Shown: positions 36,301-50,679 of the stretch, piece by piece
Layout: every line of letters starts with the position of its first letter
Numbering within the stretch: the first letter of the stretch is position 1
Assembly: GCA_034008185.1 (NCBI GenBank)
Contig: CM067082.1
Span: 103,783,311-103,847,310 of the forward strand
Reading direction: 5' to 3'
From: Gorsachius magnificus
Lineage: Eukaryota; Chordata; Aves; Pelecaniformes; Ardeidae
DNA length: 64,000 bases
Notes under the pieces: generated by a model
Seen by the model: the letters and a program-made list of their open reading frames with translations, nothing else
Database searches by the model: none
What the model was told of the DNA's origin: nothing
Translations under genes and position numbers: made by a program

Positions 36301-38580
36301 TAAGATGTTGACAGATAAAAATGGCTATACATCATCTCTGAAACTGTTCCAAAGATCTGTGAACTGCTGGTGTATTTTGCAATATTAAGTACACACAATA
36401 TATATTTTTGTCCCTTCGACCAAAGCACAAACCAGAAAGTAACATTTCTTTTCTTTTTCCTGGGTAGGTCATACATATCTTCTATTTTTCTCCACTCCCA
36501 GATTACATGGTGATGGGAAAGAGTGGTCACAAGACCCTTAAGGTTAGTGCAGCTCAGAAAACAATGTTTCAAACCTCTTTTATCTCTTCTGTTGAGTAAT
36601 GCCATCGATCCTTTTCGGAAGTTTCATATGAAAAGCTCAAGTTGAGTCTAGTGACAGTCAAAAAATACCTCTGATATTGTGTGCTTGCAAGCATTTTTCA
36701 GTAGGGGTAATTGTTTTTCTCTATGGACAGAACATAAGAGGCAACAGAAAGCTGTTAGCCTGACACAGCCCAGACGATGAAAAGCTAGTGTCAGCAATTC
36801 TGCCCTTACAGTGGAAGCATGTCAGGAAATCTTTAGATCTCACCAACTTTAAAAAGACTTTCATCTTCATCACTTCTCAAATTTTTCTAGCCCTAGCTAT
36901 ATTTTTGTAGTGTTCTATAGGTCTTCTTTTGGGATGTAGGAAACTTTTCTGGGTTTTTTTAAATTGCATTTGGAAATCACAGCACAATGACAAAGTAATT
37001 TGAATATTCTACAAATTATTCCTCTAGTATAAATTGTGAGGAACATGAATATAATTATTATGTGTGGTAGAAATTTTCCCATTAAAACTCTTTCCCAAGC
37101 TGAGAACAAAACAAAGTTTTGACTGAAAACTGCCCCTTAGTGTATAAAATACCAAGTACACTTTGTCAATTACTTTCATCCTATCCTGAATTTTCATTAC
37201 ACTTTTAATTCACAGCAAAATCAACAAAACTAATTTTACTTCTTGCTGTTCCATGAGCCCCTTAGTTAAAAAGTCAGTCTCCAGCATAAAGTCACGTAAA
37301 GGGCATCTTGTTTTTTTAACTTTTATTAAACATTTCTACTGGAAATTCATTTTCCATTTAACTTTTATGAATTAAACAAAATACTTTGGCAGCCTAATTG
37401 ACATAAAACCAGAATAACATCTGTTTTCAAAGCTAACAAAAATATTATTTTCCCCTATTAAGTCAGAAACTTTTGGGGAAAAGCTTCTGACTTTTTCAAA
37501 TAAGATACATTTTTAGGTAAGTGGTAGAAGCTCAACAAATGACTACTTCAAAATATAAGTAGCACTCTCTTCTTTGCTATCTTATATCACTTCACAGTGA
37601 TAACTGAAACAAGTTCTGTCATTCTTCCCCTATTGATTATTTTTCTTACAATTTTAAAAACAAAATTTCCGTGTTTCTTTTGCGATTTTGTCAGCTTATC
37701 AATCTTTACTGTTGTGTGACACTTCCAATGAAATGTTGGAGTGCTTGGCTCAGGAGATGCTTTTTAGCAGTGTTGAGACAGGAGACTTGCTCATCATAGC
37801 TGCCCTGTAGAGGTATCCAGCTACAACCTCAAGGGAAGTTCATAAAAGGTGTAGATATGATGAGGGAGTTTCAGTCTGAAAAAAAAAGATTAATCAAGTG
37901 CTGAGCTGCAACGTTGTGAGTCAAACAAATGTCTTAATGTATCCTGTACCTATGAAAAGGAGTCCTAAAAGGACAGATGAAAATGTGATGGTTACTGAAC
38001 TGCTAGAGAAGACATCAAGTATGTTACAGGGAGGAAGGTAAATCCAGGGCTGTCAGAGGGTTCTGGTTTTAGCGGGGAGAGAGTCAGCAGGATCAAGAAG
38101 GACATCTGTATAAAGAGAGGATTTTTTGGTGCAAACATTATCCCTTCTGATAAGAAGCAGGTAGAGAAGAAAGACTCTGGCTAATGTTTCCAACATAACG
38201 CCAACTTGGCGCTGTGGCTGTCACTGCTTGATGGAACAGACAATGTGTTTGACCTCACACTGGTGCAGGTTTCCCAAGTCAGAATGGAGGGTGGGATGAT
38301 AATCCAAAGTAATCTGGCAAACAGTACCAACAAGCTGAAATTCAGTAAAAATGAACCAAAGCCAACAAACAGTACAAGGCCAGTCCAAGGAAGGAGAACT
38401 TCACTTTGGTGTGATCAGAGCTAGTCGAGTATTGTTTATGAAAATGCAGAAGGTAAATTACTCAAGCCAGAAATGTTAAGATCTCAGCTGGTGTCCTTTG
38501 TAGAGCTTTGGGCAACAATTCCTTGAAAAATACATAGCAGATGTACACAGAGTTTCAGGGAGAAAAATGACACATAATAA
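33351..38580. other. Intronic sequence without recognisable genes
   Basis: The first 270 bp (33365-33619) are moderately GC-rich and carry a minus-strand frame of 84 codons with no family that I know. The rest is AT-rich unique sequence. No repeat element was recognised by eye. Confidence 0.45.
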
Positions 38581-38975
38581 GGGATTGAGGAAATTGAATT
38601 TTCTTAGTCTAGAACAGAAAACATAAGTGCAGATATGATAAGTCTTCTCACATGTGAAACTACTTGCTTTTGCTTACCTTTAAAGATGACGATGATCAAC
38701 TCTCTTCGCTGTCAGCTGGCTGTAGGACAAGGTGGAAACAGCTTAATGTGAAGAAAGAAAGGTTGGGGCTGCTTATTAGGAAAAATGTTGTCTTTAATGG
38801 TAATGAAGCACTGAAACTGTCTACCACATCATGGAATATCTTATGCTGTATTTTATTTGCTTGTGTTTTATAGAACAGGTCTGACCAATGTGTAAGAGTT
38901 GGCATGGATATATGTACCCTGTTTGAGTATGGAAAAATGACGTCTTGAGGTCTATTCCTCCTTACAATTCTGAGG
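38581..38975 (+). mobile_element. Ancient, heavily diverged CR1 relic
   Basis: The order of weakly matching blocks follows the end of CR1 ORF2. They are gaggaaattgaattttcttagtctaga (compare ctggggttgtttagtctggaga in the young copy), aggacaaggtggaaacagctt (compare aggacgagggggaatggctt), ttattaggaaaaatgttgtc, and a 3' end resembling ggtctattcctcc...attctgagg. It has many substitutions and small indels. The order and spacing of four blocks make chance unlikely. Confidence 0.7.
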
Positions 38976-41900
38976 TATAAATTAATCTTTATCTAACTAA
39001 TGGAAGAAGTCAAAAGGCAGTAAGGGTAATTTAAACATAAGTCTTTTCACAGCTTTATGCTATTTAATTTAGAGGACCAAACGTTTATGACCTGTCATGA
39101 TGGATCAAGCTCCCGTATAGGAAGGTAGATCACAACCTCTTTCAAAGTGAGCCTTACTAAAGGCTTGAACCCACTAAATAGTATTAAGGACAGAAAATGT
39201 ATTAGCAGTAAAATCTGATGCTTCATACTTGCCAAGGTTGAGCAAATCAGGCTAGTGCACAGTACTTACTTGAGGGATGGCAGGTATCCTTGGACACTCT
39301 GTCGCAACTCAGATGAAGGTTTGCATACCTGCAAACTCTGAGCCACATAGATGACAGAAAAAAACAGTGAGCTACCTATTACTGGGTATGATGTATGAAA
39401 ATTTCATTAAAACATAGTTTTCCTTGGGAAGGGAAAATTGTCTGAAAACACTGCATTTGGCAAAGCAGTGAGAAAAGCAAAATATCAGTAGGGTAAAACT
39501 AACCATTTAGGGGGGTTTCAGGCACAGACACGTTGTATCATAGTCCCACAGATAGTAGCCTTGCACCAGTGGCTCCTCAGCTCTGCATGTACACCAAATG
39601 TTTATATATATGTATTTATTTATATATAGGCAGAGGAGAAAAATCAAATTATGTATTAATTATTGCATAATAGTGTATGACATGGTAATAACGAAGCCAG
39701 ACGGAGTGCATGTTCCTCATGCAGGTGGGATCAAAGCTGCATGGTGAGCTTCTATGCATGTGGAAACTTAACTTTTTCATGATGAAGTTACTGGACGTGT
39801 GGGGTCTCATGATCACCAGAAATACTGAAGCCTGGCTTCACATGGCTTTGTGTCTCTTGTTCTGGTTGACTGGTCTGCATTGTGATTCCAAGATGGATTA
39901 TGTCAAAGTTCAGCCTGCAAGAAAACCTTCAATTGCATCACCCAGGGCTCCAAAGAGTCCACACATGGAAAAATACCATGACTGAGAAAGGAATTACTCT
40001 GTTGTCTGAAGTAAGGTTCACAGTAAGGGCATTGATAACAATGCTTTCTTATGTGTGTTGATTCTCTTCTCTCTGTTTCTAAGAAGCACACTTGCACATT
40101 CTCTTTACTCCATTAGAAGCGCTGTAAGGTTTGTGTCTTCTGTCATGTGGAAGAATCATAATGTGATAATGAGTTTGGAAATACTTTCATTTTATAAGTA
40201 GTATTTCTGGTGACTGTGCTTTCTCAGAAGTTTTCTGGTTTTCTTCTGGAAGCAGTTTGTAAACCAGAATAGAAATTACAGACGTATCCACCCCGAAGTT
40301 TGGCACCTTGACTGTACAATTTTTATGGGCTTAATTGGGATGGCTGAAGAGAGGTTGGTGTCTGTTCATGGGAACTCTTTTCTAGATTATCACTTATTGA
40401 AGAGCATATATGTAAAATTTATCATCACATGACTTTAAAATTTTGGTCTGTTAGTTGTGTCTTGACTTAAAGGGTAACTATATAAGGACTGTGAATTCAC
40501 TAAGATGGTTTTAAATGGGAAGGAATTAAATCTCACCAATGTGAAACTGAAGTAAGATTGGAATTCAACCCAAAATGTGAACAGTTGTGCATATTTGATG
40601 TATTTAAAATGCAAAATAGAGTAACTCCCATGATAATGGAAAGGGGATTGCTGTATCTTCTGAAGCTTTGGGCTTTTCTTTCCTGAAACTGCTGTCATGG
40701 TTTGCTAATGAAGGCCTGAGCTAGAACATGACAAGTTGCAAAAGCCAGTCTATAAATATTTATCTTGCACAGTCTTGAATATGAATGCTGGCATGAACTT
40801 GTTTATGAACAAGATTAAATTTTTGCCACTTTTAGGTGAAATGTGAGCCATTGGAATCATTAATGCCTGCAGGGAAACTTATTAAATATTTTTTAAGTTC
40901 TCTGACTTTTGCTGAGCTGACAGCCTTTCATTCTTTGTCTAGAGTGCTCTTTCCTGCTAGACCAAATTTGTGAGCATCCTTAGGGAGACTGTAGCTTGCC
41001 CTGCTACTGTGGAGGGAAGAGGGATAAAACAATAACATAAAATACCCCATCATTTCATCATTTAGGATATCTCTGTCATTTATAGACAGGCTGTAATAAC
41101 ACTTATTTCTCCCTAAATTTTGCTCTGTTAGGAATATTAATGTGTCTCACTACTTGTCACCATGGAAAGCAAAAGAATACACCACAGAAGTTGATCTGTT
41201 GTGACGTGGCGTAATAACGATGTCAAGATTTGACTGTTGGGACCTCTTTAGGGCACTGGGAGGATCCAAATGGAAATTTCCGACCTGAAGATGTGGTGGG
41301 CTAGAAGTGCCATCTTCAGTTACAAACCAGCCTGGATAGCCAGCAGATAGCATACGCTTCGTTTCCTTTTTGTAGAGCAGTGTGGCACTGCTAATGGCAG
41401 CCTGTTTGCAGTATCTGGAATGTGAGTGAGAGTCTAGCTTACAGATCAATTACAAAGAGAAAAGGACTTCTTCAAGCCTGGTATCGCCTTGCCCTGTTCT
41501 GTCAGTCCTTTGGAGGCTGCAGAAGGCACCGGTCTTGGTGGTATACCTTGGTGGAGCTACTCCCAGGATAGGGCTCTACCTCAAAGGCACAATACAGCTC
41601 TTAATTATTAGAGCATGAGTTATTTCTTGACTTGAACATTATTGTCTTCTGCCAAGGCTGGAATGACTTAATGTGTTGATTGCTTGCAGTTTTGCTCTCA
41701 GGTCTTGATTGCAATGTCTGAATCCAGGGAATATATTTTAATTTTGATGAGTGTGTAACTCTCAGAGAGCAGTGTGTAGGCATCAGGAACAGGATGCACC
41801 TAAATGCATAAGCTATAGACACAGCCAGCTGAGTGAGCCATTTCTTGAGCAAATACTCCCTTTGTTGTAAAGACCGTGAAACAAGCTGAGGAAAGCTGTG

Positions 41901-44900
41901 TGATGGGTTCTTAAATACAGGTCTGTAACGAGTCTTGCATTGCTCTGGTGCACCTGTGCCACTTCGCTAAACTACAGTGGAGTGACATGGTTACAGGGGG
42001 CCAGCCTAGCAAGGCGATGACCCCATGTTTAAATTTGCTAAATGGCTGTGATCTCCACTAGCAAAAGTACTTGAGACATTAAACTAATGTGTTTTCCCAG
42101 TACCAGCTTGCTGAAGGACAAGGCATGCTCGCTTGCTAACCCCAGTCTGGTCTTGCTAACTCATCCCCCCTACAAATGAGGCTTATTTCCCAGATCCTTG
42201 TTATTCATAAGATACTTCTAGCGTTCCTGCAATCCTGTTGACCTCATCGTGCATGGGAGAAGAGATTGAATAAAAATGCCATGATAGCAATCAAGTGGAA
42301 ATAGTAAATATAAGTGGAACAATTATGTATGGAGCAATGGTTTGTGTGGAAACACTGTGAGTCTTATGTTACTGTGGGGTGAAAGTTATTCAGAAGAGTT
42401 AATTTACACTGTGAATTACAGTGCTTGCTGCTTTCTTCCCCTCTTCTTTTTAACATCAAAGGGAAGTGAGTCAAACTGAAAGAGCTCATCTGAATTAATG
42501 TAATCTTGAAACAACTATCTATATGGTTATTTTCAAATGAAGATACATTTGCCGGTAGTTTAGACAACATCGTATGCCTCTCTTCAAATGTCCAGGTCTT
42601 TATTGATTTGGTTCATCTGAGTTTTCTTTCTGTTTTTAACTGAAAATACTAAGATTTCAATAGAAAATAAGCAGGAATAACAGGTCACTGGCAGGTATTG
42701 GCATTTTAAGGTACAGACATGCACCCTTGTGTCAGCACTGAGCCTCCAGTGAGTGCTGACTGAAGTGTCTGGCTCTGGGGGTCTGGCACCTGGGGTACTG
42801 TGGCTGAAATCAGAGGTGTAAAATGCCAAGGCTAGAGCTGTGGTGTCTGTGGAGATAAACTGAAGAGGAGAGTGTCACCTTCTACACTCTCCTCATGTCA
42901 CGTGCTTTCTCCACCTGAAGTTGAAATATCTGGCACCTTGCCATCAGTACTTTTCCAGGAGCTTAAAAATATCCAAGGATCTGCATGTGTCGAAGCATGT
43001 CTAGTAGGTTTATGGCTGGAAATACAGCTTTTGAACTGTATGCAGGTGATTCCGTGGCAGTCTTTGTTCAACATCCATGTGCTTACTAGTTTCCAGAATG
43101 GGTGGTCCAAGGTGGCCCTTGGCGATATGTGCGTACCAAACATGGGAGACCAAGCACGGTATTTCAGGAGTGCCCTCCTAATACCTGCTTAGCATTGCTT
43201 TTCAGTTCATTTGCTTGTTTTCCTTGATGCATTGTTGGGAGAGTTTTGATCCAAAACAGGTATTTTTAGCTCAAGGTTTCTTTTGAGGAAGCATCTGCTC
43301 TGGGAGGGCACATGAACGGGGCCATTTGGGTGTCTCTGCTCTGCACTGTGCAGCATCGCGCAGTGGGATCCAGCTCTCTGAGCAAGTGTCTGGGCACCTG
43401 CAGTGCTGTGGGGATGAGACCCCGTGCTTCTGGTCTCTAGGTTTGCTGAAATACTTCTGCATGGTTCTGCATCACACTTGGTAGGTGCACCCTTTCTGTA
43501 CACAGAGGAAACACGCTGTTAGGCAAATAAGAAACCTCAAACTGAAATTTGTCTTTTTGAGCAATTCTTACCATTCATGGCTGAACAGATCGGACTGGAG
43601 TTACACAGCTGCTGGTATATTCTGGTTAGCATAATTCTTCACTGCTGAAAAAAGGCTTACATTTTTACAGTAGTGGCTCACATCCTCTATAAATTCCCAG
43701 AGATGAAAACTATTGTCTGAAAGTATATAAATTTGAGTTGTCTTTCCTACCGTCTCTTCCATACTGCTTCAAAGCTTTGGACTCCAATGTGCACTGCCCT
43801 GTGAGACACTCCTCTCACCTTGCTGTCTTCCTGTCAAATAGCTTTTTTATTAGATTTTGGGTTACATGAAGGAAGAAAACATGCCAAGGAACCGTATATG
43901 CATTCCTCAGAAGAGACTGAACACTTATGCCCTAAATGTAACTATATGTAAAATGTTTATAAAAATACAGTATAGGAAAGGCTAATGCATAGATGAACTA
44001 GTCACATTACCAACAAACAGCAGTATTTTTATTTTCTATTTTAAATAGGTTAAGATAATCCTCTGTGTTTAAGTTGCAGTTATATTTAAAGAAATAAATG
44101 CTTTTTGAGGAGCAATTTAAGCTATTTAACGACGAGATAGTAAAACATTGAGGTGAACACGGAGCTGAGATAAGTTAATTGGAACATTTTATATTTATTA
44201 TGAGTTACTTTTTCCAAGCTGCTACTGACTGATTTGTACACTGCTAATAAACACTTCATGTGTTTAACTAGCAGTTAGTGCTTCATAGCTTGTTAATGAA
44301 GAGTAGAAGCTGTACGTTGCTACCAAAGATTTGAAAGCATGATGAACAGCCAGCCTTCATCATTCTGAGGTCTGGTAAATTCACATAAAGAGCCTCAAGC
44401 TCTGATTTTATTTATTCATAGTCCCATCTTAGAGGAGAAAAAAACCAGAATGGTGCAGGAAATAAAAAATGATGCAAATCAATTGTTTGATTAAAGTTTT
44501 CAGCACAACTTGTAACACAATTTCCAGCTCAGGCAGTTGTTGCTGCTATTTGCTGCTGCTAGGAATAACGGGAATATTGTGTACTGATTGTTGGTTGAGG
44601 GGGATGGCACTGAAGCCGTTTTCTTTTATAGTTGTCTCCACGGTCCTACTCAAAAATCTGTTGGTTGTTCGACCATATGGCAAGAGATGAACAGCAAGAA
44701 AAGCACTAAAACAGAATCTTCCTCCTGAAAGTTAACCAGCTCAAGCAGTAGCAGGCTATTGCTGCAGAAATACAAGCCTCCTGTGGCTTATTCCCAGGAG
44801 AGGCCTTACGAATATGAAACTGTTTACCTCTGTTGCATAAATACGGGAGTGATTCCCAGCTCTAAGAGGCTGGCTAGTGCTGCTGTGACTGCAGAGGGAT

Positions 44901-47900
44901 GTCTCTGGGTAGTTAGAGATGATGATACCAAAGCATGAGGAGGTGTCCAGTTCCATCTGAAGGAATTATTCTTGTGGAAATAATGTATATTTCTGAATTT
45001 AATCTGATTTTCTTCTTCTTTTATGTTTTTGAGCAGATTGCAATTTTTCCAAGTTAGTTATTGCTCTAGTGCACTTTTAAAATAGCTCTTCAGTTATTTT
45101 TCTTTTAGGTTTGCTAACATCCAAATTGAACTTCTCTTAACTGTTGTATTCTGTGGTCACTCACTGCCTTGTCTATACATAGGCTGCCTTTTTTTTAAGA
45201 ACAAATAAAAAAATAATAATAGTTGAACTAATCATGCAGGTATTTTTATCATTATAATGTAGTTTAAATAAATTATTGGTACAAAACAAAAATATACTTA
45301 TTTAATCTGGAAAGAGAAGCTCATTGGACTGCATGTGTAACTAAGAGCTAAAAAATTACATGTCTGGTCATGAGCGAAGCTTCTGTTTAATTGAGGCAAT
45401 GGATCTTAGAGGCTATGCCAAGATAGGTTGTGCAGTGGGGTTTTTAGTTGGAGGTGAAGAGCGCCTAACCTTAAAGAAAAGGTGATCACAAAGATGGTGA
45501 GGGGAAAATGAGTTGGGGAGGAAACATCCTGAGAGAGAAAGGAACAAGAGTTGGACTAAGGACAGAGCAAGAAACCAGAAATCTCAGAGATGCTGGTACA
45601 GAATAAAAGGGGAAAACAAAGAATAAAAGAGAAAACCGAAAGGGAACATTTGAAAGGAAATGAGCAGTGATAATGGAGCTGTAGGTGGAGAGAAAGGGGC
45701 AGAGAGGAGAGCTGCACGTCACTTGCACATCACTGATTAATGTCTGTATGCGGGTTTAATTTGGGGGAGTAGCAGTTGTTTTCTCCCAGAAATGCTGACT
45801 AGTTTTGTTGTTTTCTTATGATATACCTTGGGGGTTCGAGGAAGTGTTTCACGCTCGCACAAGAGTATTTATAAGAGGACAGAAAATCCTGATGTAGTTG
45901 CTGGGATTTTTAACACATGAAGCTGTGATACACAGAAGCAATTTGACTGTCCACTGTACTGTTAAGGGCTCCCTGAAACATGATTTTCAGAGTTAGCAAA
46001 TGTTACTTAGCTAAAACCTCGGTTATCGTTATTGCCTTAAACCTGCTACAACACAGAAAGCCTCAATAAATTTACCCAGGTTTTTCGTATCTGGGTAAGG
46101 TTGCCCCTGTTTTTATGGCTGCCAGTCTTTTCTTCAAGTACTTCTATTGCTAACATTCAACCAAACTCATAAACAAGTGTGCTGGTGTGATAAAATAAAA
46201 GACAATGCTGGGATACCAAAGCTATGTCTCCAAGAGCTCTACAGCCATGTTAGTGTGCCCACCAGAGCTGAAGAGGGGTTTCGTGAGCCAAGCTGGAGCT
46301 GCTACTCTAGCAAAGCCATGCAAACCCACCCAAGCCTGGTGTCTTTGCACACCCCTACACTTATGCTTTTTGATAAGCCATCTGGTATTCATTTAGCTGT
46401 CGTATCTGCCTCCTTCCTTTGCTGTAACAGCTTCCAAATCCTTTAAGTCAAACAACAACTTTAGACATTTGACAGCAGGATAATTAAAATATCAAATGAT
46501 AAGAAATTAAAAAAAAAAATTGAGATCTTTTTCGGATTGTAGTTTTCTGCAGCAATCTGTTCTTTCCAATAGCAGAAATGAGTTTTGGGTGGGTTTTTTT
46601 AATAAGAAAACCAAGGGCTCATTTAATAGGTGAGTATAAACTGAATACTACATATTGCTAACAGTACAGCCAGTACATTTTTTCAGGAAGAAAATACTCC
46701 ACGTTATTGCCAAAAGTCACTGTAAATATTGCACCCCGTGGGTCACTGGTGTGCATGCCTATGTGCATGGAGACTCTGAATATATGCCTGTCTTGGTGCT
46801 CTCCTGTGCTATATTAAATAAAACTTGAAAAGCAAGTAACCTTCAGTGAGGATTTCCAGCTAAGCTAAACTGCTCATAAGTTTTCTTTCTGGCAGCATCC
46901 TCTTCCCACAGCTTCCTCAAGCAGTGACAGTGAGTGTGTGTTTCCATTCCCATGCTCAGCCTTTTCCTGAGCTGGCAGTGACGGGACTCACCTTGCCCAG
47001 GGACGCTGTGAGTCAGCAGAACAGCTCAGCGCAGAGGAGCTCAACCAGAGTAGCAGACCCCGGACGAGCGTGGTTGTGAAAAATGTTTGTTTACAAAAAG
47101 CCCTTTTCTTTTTCAAGAAGGAAAAACAACTGAACGGATGCTTCAGTCCCACAAAATTTCTTTTCCAAGAGTACATTTTTCTCAGAGAAGCGACAACATC
47201 TTCCTATCAGAGACTATATAATTATCTGGAAAGCATTTATCTGATCTCTAAGGGAAAGATTAAGAAAATTAAGATACACTCTTCTGATACCAGCTCAACC
47301 ACTACAGAAATATCAGAGGATCCTTCTAATTTGATGACTGCAAACAAGGTCATGTAAATTACCCAGTAAATGTTGAGAACACATAATAGAGGTTTTATTG
47401 TGTACTAATGTGCTTTCAGTTTTTCCGTAGTATTCTCCCATATCTACTTTTTCCCCTCTACTGTGTGAAAAGCTCCTAAATTTGGGATAGTCTGGAGGAG
47501 AAAGAAATTCTAGAGATGACACAGTTGTTCACCACACTTCTCAAAGATCAAGTGTCTCAATTTAAAATTTAAAAAAAAAAAAAAAAGCCACAAAAACTTT
47601 CCTGGTCTGATATCTTGGCATACGCAACCCAAAATCTAGAATTAAATTTAAGTTCTTGCTGTCATGCTCATTGATGATAAAATAGACTTTTCAACCAGAA
47701 TTCCTTTCTCAAAGTCTGTGGGTAAATTTAATGTAAAATACAATCCAGTTCTCTATTGGCACAGCAATTCTAACAAAATGAGGTATAATAATTATATTTT
47801 AAAGGCCAACATTAGACCCGCTTCTTGAAAGGCATTGGAAATTGTTCTGCTAAGTAAGGAGGTATTTTTATGTAATGGGTTTTAATAACACAGGAGCTGC

Positions 47901-50136
47901 ACTTCTTGAATAAAAGGTCAATGTAAGCAGAAGTGGACTTCAAAAGGGCAAACCTTGTAGATAGACAAGAAAAAATAATTTCTGGCTTTGAATAGGGGAA
48001 GTCTGATTCTCCATAGTTATGGACTCTTGCTCAGTTTCCTGCTAAATTGTATGAAAGCGGTTGACTGAGCAGATTAGTTGTTCTCAAAAGAATTTAATCC
48101 CTGAATTGCTCATCTCTCACCTCAAATTCCAGTTAAAATTTGGAGATGTCAGTGTAATGGCCTCTTTTTGCAGCATACAAAGATGAGGCTCTCTGGATCC
48201 CACAGAAGAAGATTAAAATCCACAGAGATGAAGCAGCACGGGTTGGGACTGCAGGGCAGCACTGTGTCCATCATGTCTCCTTCACTTAATGAAAATTGTT
48301 CCATCCTTGTGTTTTAGAGACAGAGGAAGCTTCTTTCTTTGCCTGTGATTTGCTTGATATGTGACAGCATATTTATATTTGATCTGTGTAGTACTTCACA
48401 AGAAGAGAAAGGAGGAATTCTGGCTGCAAAAGGAGATCCAGGACCTGCAGGCTGAAAGAAATCTCAGCACCTTTGGTGTACAAGAGGCAAGCTTGAGGTT
48501 CTGCTGCCCTGTCCCTTGCTACATGTAATATACAACACTTTCTCCTGACATGGAGCCGATCTTGAGGAATATACATTTCCTTTAAGTTAGGCCAGGTACA
48601 AAGTGGCAACTGTGAAGAGTTGAATACTCATTGCCTTTCATGTCACAGTTATTGCTGAGGCTCGTCAGCTACTTGAAAGCTGTATGTGAGTTTCCAGATT
48701 TGTGATTTGGAATGATACGGTACAGAAGGAAGTTTCTCAAATAGTTTTTTTGAAGGAAGTGTTTTAGACTGGCCCTGTTGGTTTCAGATTAACCCTTGTT
48801 AAAAACCTGTGGTCACAGACAATTAACTGTTTTCATGCCTGGTTATTTACAGTAAGTCTTACTGAAGTATGTTCTGAATTTAAACTGGTAGAAAAATCTT
48901 TTTGAGGGTAATTTACCTCATGACATAGGAAACTGGCAAAAGATGTTATAACTTTTGGACAGGCTGCAGGTTTCCAGCTTACCCAAAGGTGAGGTTTTTC
49001 TGTCCATAAGTAGAAATTGAGGTACCTCACAATTTAATTTCTAAATATTTTTTAATGCATCTCCATTTTAGGGTCACTGAACTGTGGCCATATGAGTGTC
49101 TAATTATCGTTCAGTCCTCATCTCTTTCTGTTGGCATCTTTACTCCATTGGCATCTTTTTGGAATATAAAATCTGCTTGGAGGAGAAATAATTGCATTGA
49201 AATTAACTGGCAGCGATTGCATGTTTTTTTGGGGTAGAAACTAGATTTCTTAGGTTTGTGGGTAAAATGCTGTGAAGTTAAAGCCTTGCATTTTATGGCA
49301 TGTTATGGAAAATATATTGTATTCCTCTTTTACCTGTGTAGTAATTCCTCCAGTACTTCTTGGGCTTTCTGTCCTGTACAAGGTAACAGGGTAAATTCCC
49401 CTGTGGCTACTTCAAATTCTTCTCTAAATTATCCTGGCAGCAGAGTTAGATGTTGCATTCCTGTTCTTAATCTCTTTGATTACTCGATTGACTCCCTTCT
49501 GATATCCCTTCAATATAATAGTAATGGCTTTCCAAGTTGTCCTAACTTGGAGGTGAAGTTTTGCAGGGTCCCCTCTATGCTAAAAATAGGTTTGCTGGGT
49601 TTTTTTGCATTTCCTTTTAAGTTTAAACAATATCCCTTTGAGATTTTTCCCTCTTTTTTTGTTCTTTAATAGAATGGACAGACTCGCTACTATGAAAAAA
49701 CAAATATTCTTTTTTCTTTTTTTTTCATCAGAAAGGGTGTATCAAGAAGAGAAGAACTGCTAAGCATAAAATAGTGTTGAATGTGCACTGCATACTGGCA
49801 AGGGGAGGTGTCAGAGTGGTGTGAAAATCCTTTCTGACCAGAGACTAGCAGATTTCCTAGGGGTTATTCAGCATATCCGTGAATATACCCAGCACTTTCC
49901 ATCTGCTCCTGAGCAGCATGGGCTGGGAGGTGGGACAGCACAAGAGCCATTTCTCTCCCAAAAGAGCCCCTCTGATGGACAGGGCTCAGGCTGAGCCTGA
50001 AATAAGTAATTGCGGGAGTAACTATGAGTCTCTTAAAACGGGCTCACGGTTGCTAGCTGGGCCTAGCTGCCGAGGTCACACCTCCTCATGGTACGCTGGG
50101 TACCCTTCGGGGTAACTAAGACGACCTCTGCCGCAG
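38976..50136. other. Intronic sequence without recognisable genes
   Basis: Long AT-rich stretch with frames up to 137 codons (49256-49669) but no recognised family and no clear repeats. Short A and T runs occur, for example near 47.57 kb. Conserved noncoding elements cannot be identified without an alignment. Confidence 0.45.
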
Positions 50137-50600
50137 TGTGAGGGGGTTATAGCTGCTTCCTCCCTATTGACTGGCTTCACCGACCACTCGATAGTACCTA
50201 TAAAGGTGAAACAAATTCTGGCATCGAGTGTGTATTGTTGCCCAGAGCCTGTGCCCCTGGGTATAGTTGGGCCCAGTCTGACAGCCTTGGATGGTGGTGC
50301 TGTCTGGCTTTAGCTCACTCTCACGTTAAATTGGCAAAACGGTTCAGCCAACACAGGTTACGTTCGTATCAGTGGCCACACAGATATGTCCTATGGACTT
50401 GTGTGATAAGGTGGTCACATATACCATCAAAGACTGCAAGAAATTGGTGGAAGAGAGAATAAATTTGTATGGATTAGAGTTTATTAACTCAAAGATTGAT
50501 GGATTACAATGGTGTCATCCTTCCACCTGGACTGATAGGTTGGCCATGTTTCCAGAGGTGTATAAGGTAACATATATTTGCTAGTCAAGCAAGGACTATT
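50137..50600 (+). other. Gene-like or LTR-like segment of unknown origin
   Basis: A more GC-balanced stretch starts near tgtgaggggg (50137). It has a TATA-like ctataaag (50200-50207) and reaches ttcagccaacaca (about 50344-50356), giving short TGTG...CACA ends of the type seen in LTRs. Further on, codons 50372-50584 read as a mixed, protein-like peptide (MDLCDKVVTYTIKDCKKLVE, later WCHPSTWTDRLAMFPEVYK) that begins at an in-frame ATG and ends in a stop. I see no primer-binding site, no polypurine tract and no retroviral motif, so it is not called as a retrovirus. It could be a solo LTR with flank, a gene relic, or chance. Confidence 0.25.
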
Positions 50601-50660
50601 TTAATATATTAATGAATTAATTATAATTGTATTAATTAATGAATTGTCAATAAACTGATT

Positions 50661-50679
50661 CTATCTATCTATCTATCTA
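50661..50679. repeat. CTAT microsatellite
   Basis: Nearly five perfect copies of ctat. A short tetranucleotide tract. Confidence 0.9.

Noticed and set aside
50137..50600. Endogenous retrovirus
   Set aside because: No primer-binding site, polypurine tract, second LTR or gag/pol/env motif was seen. It is only described as LTR-like.
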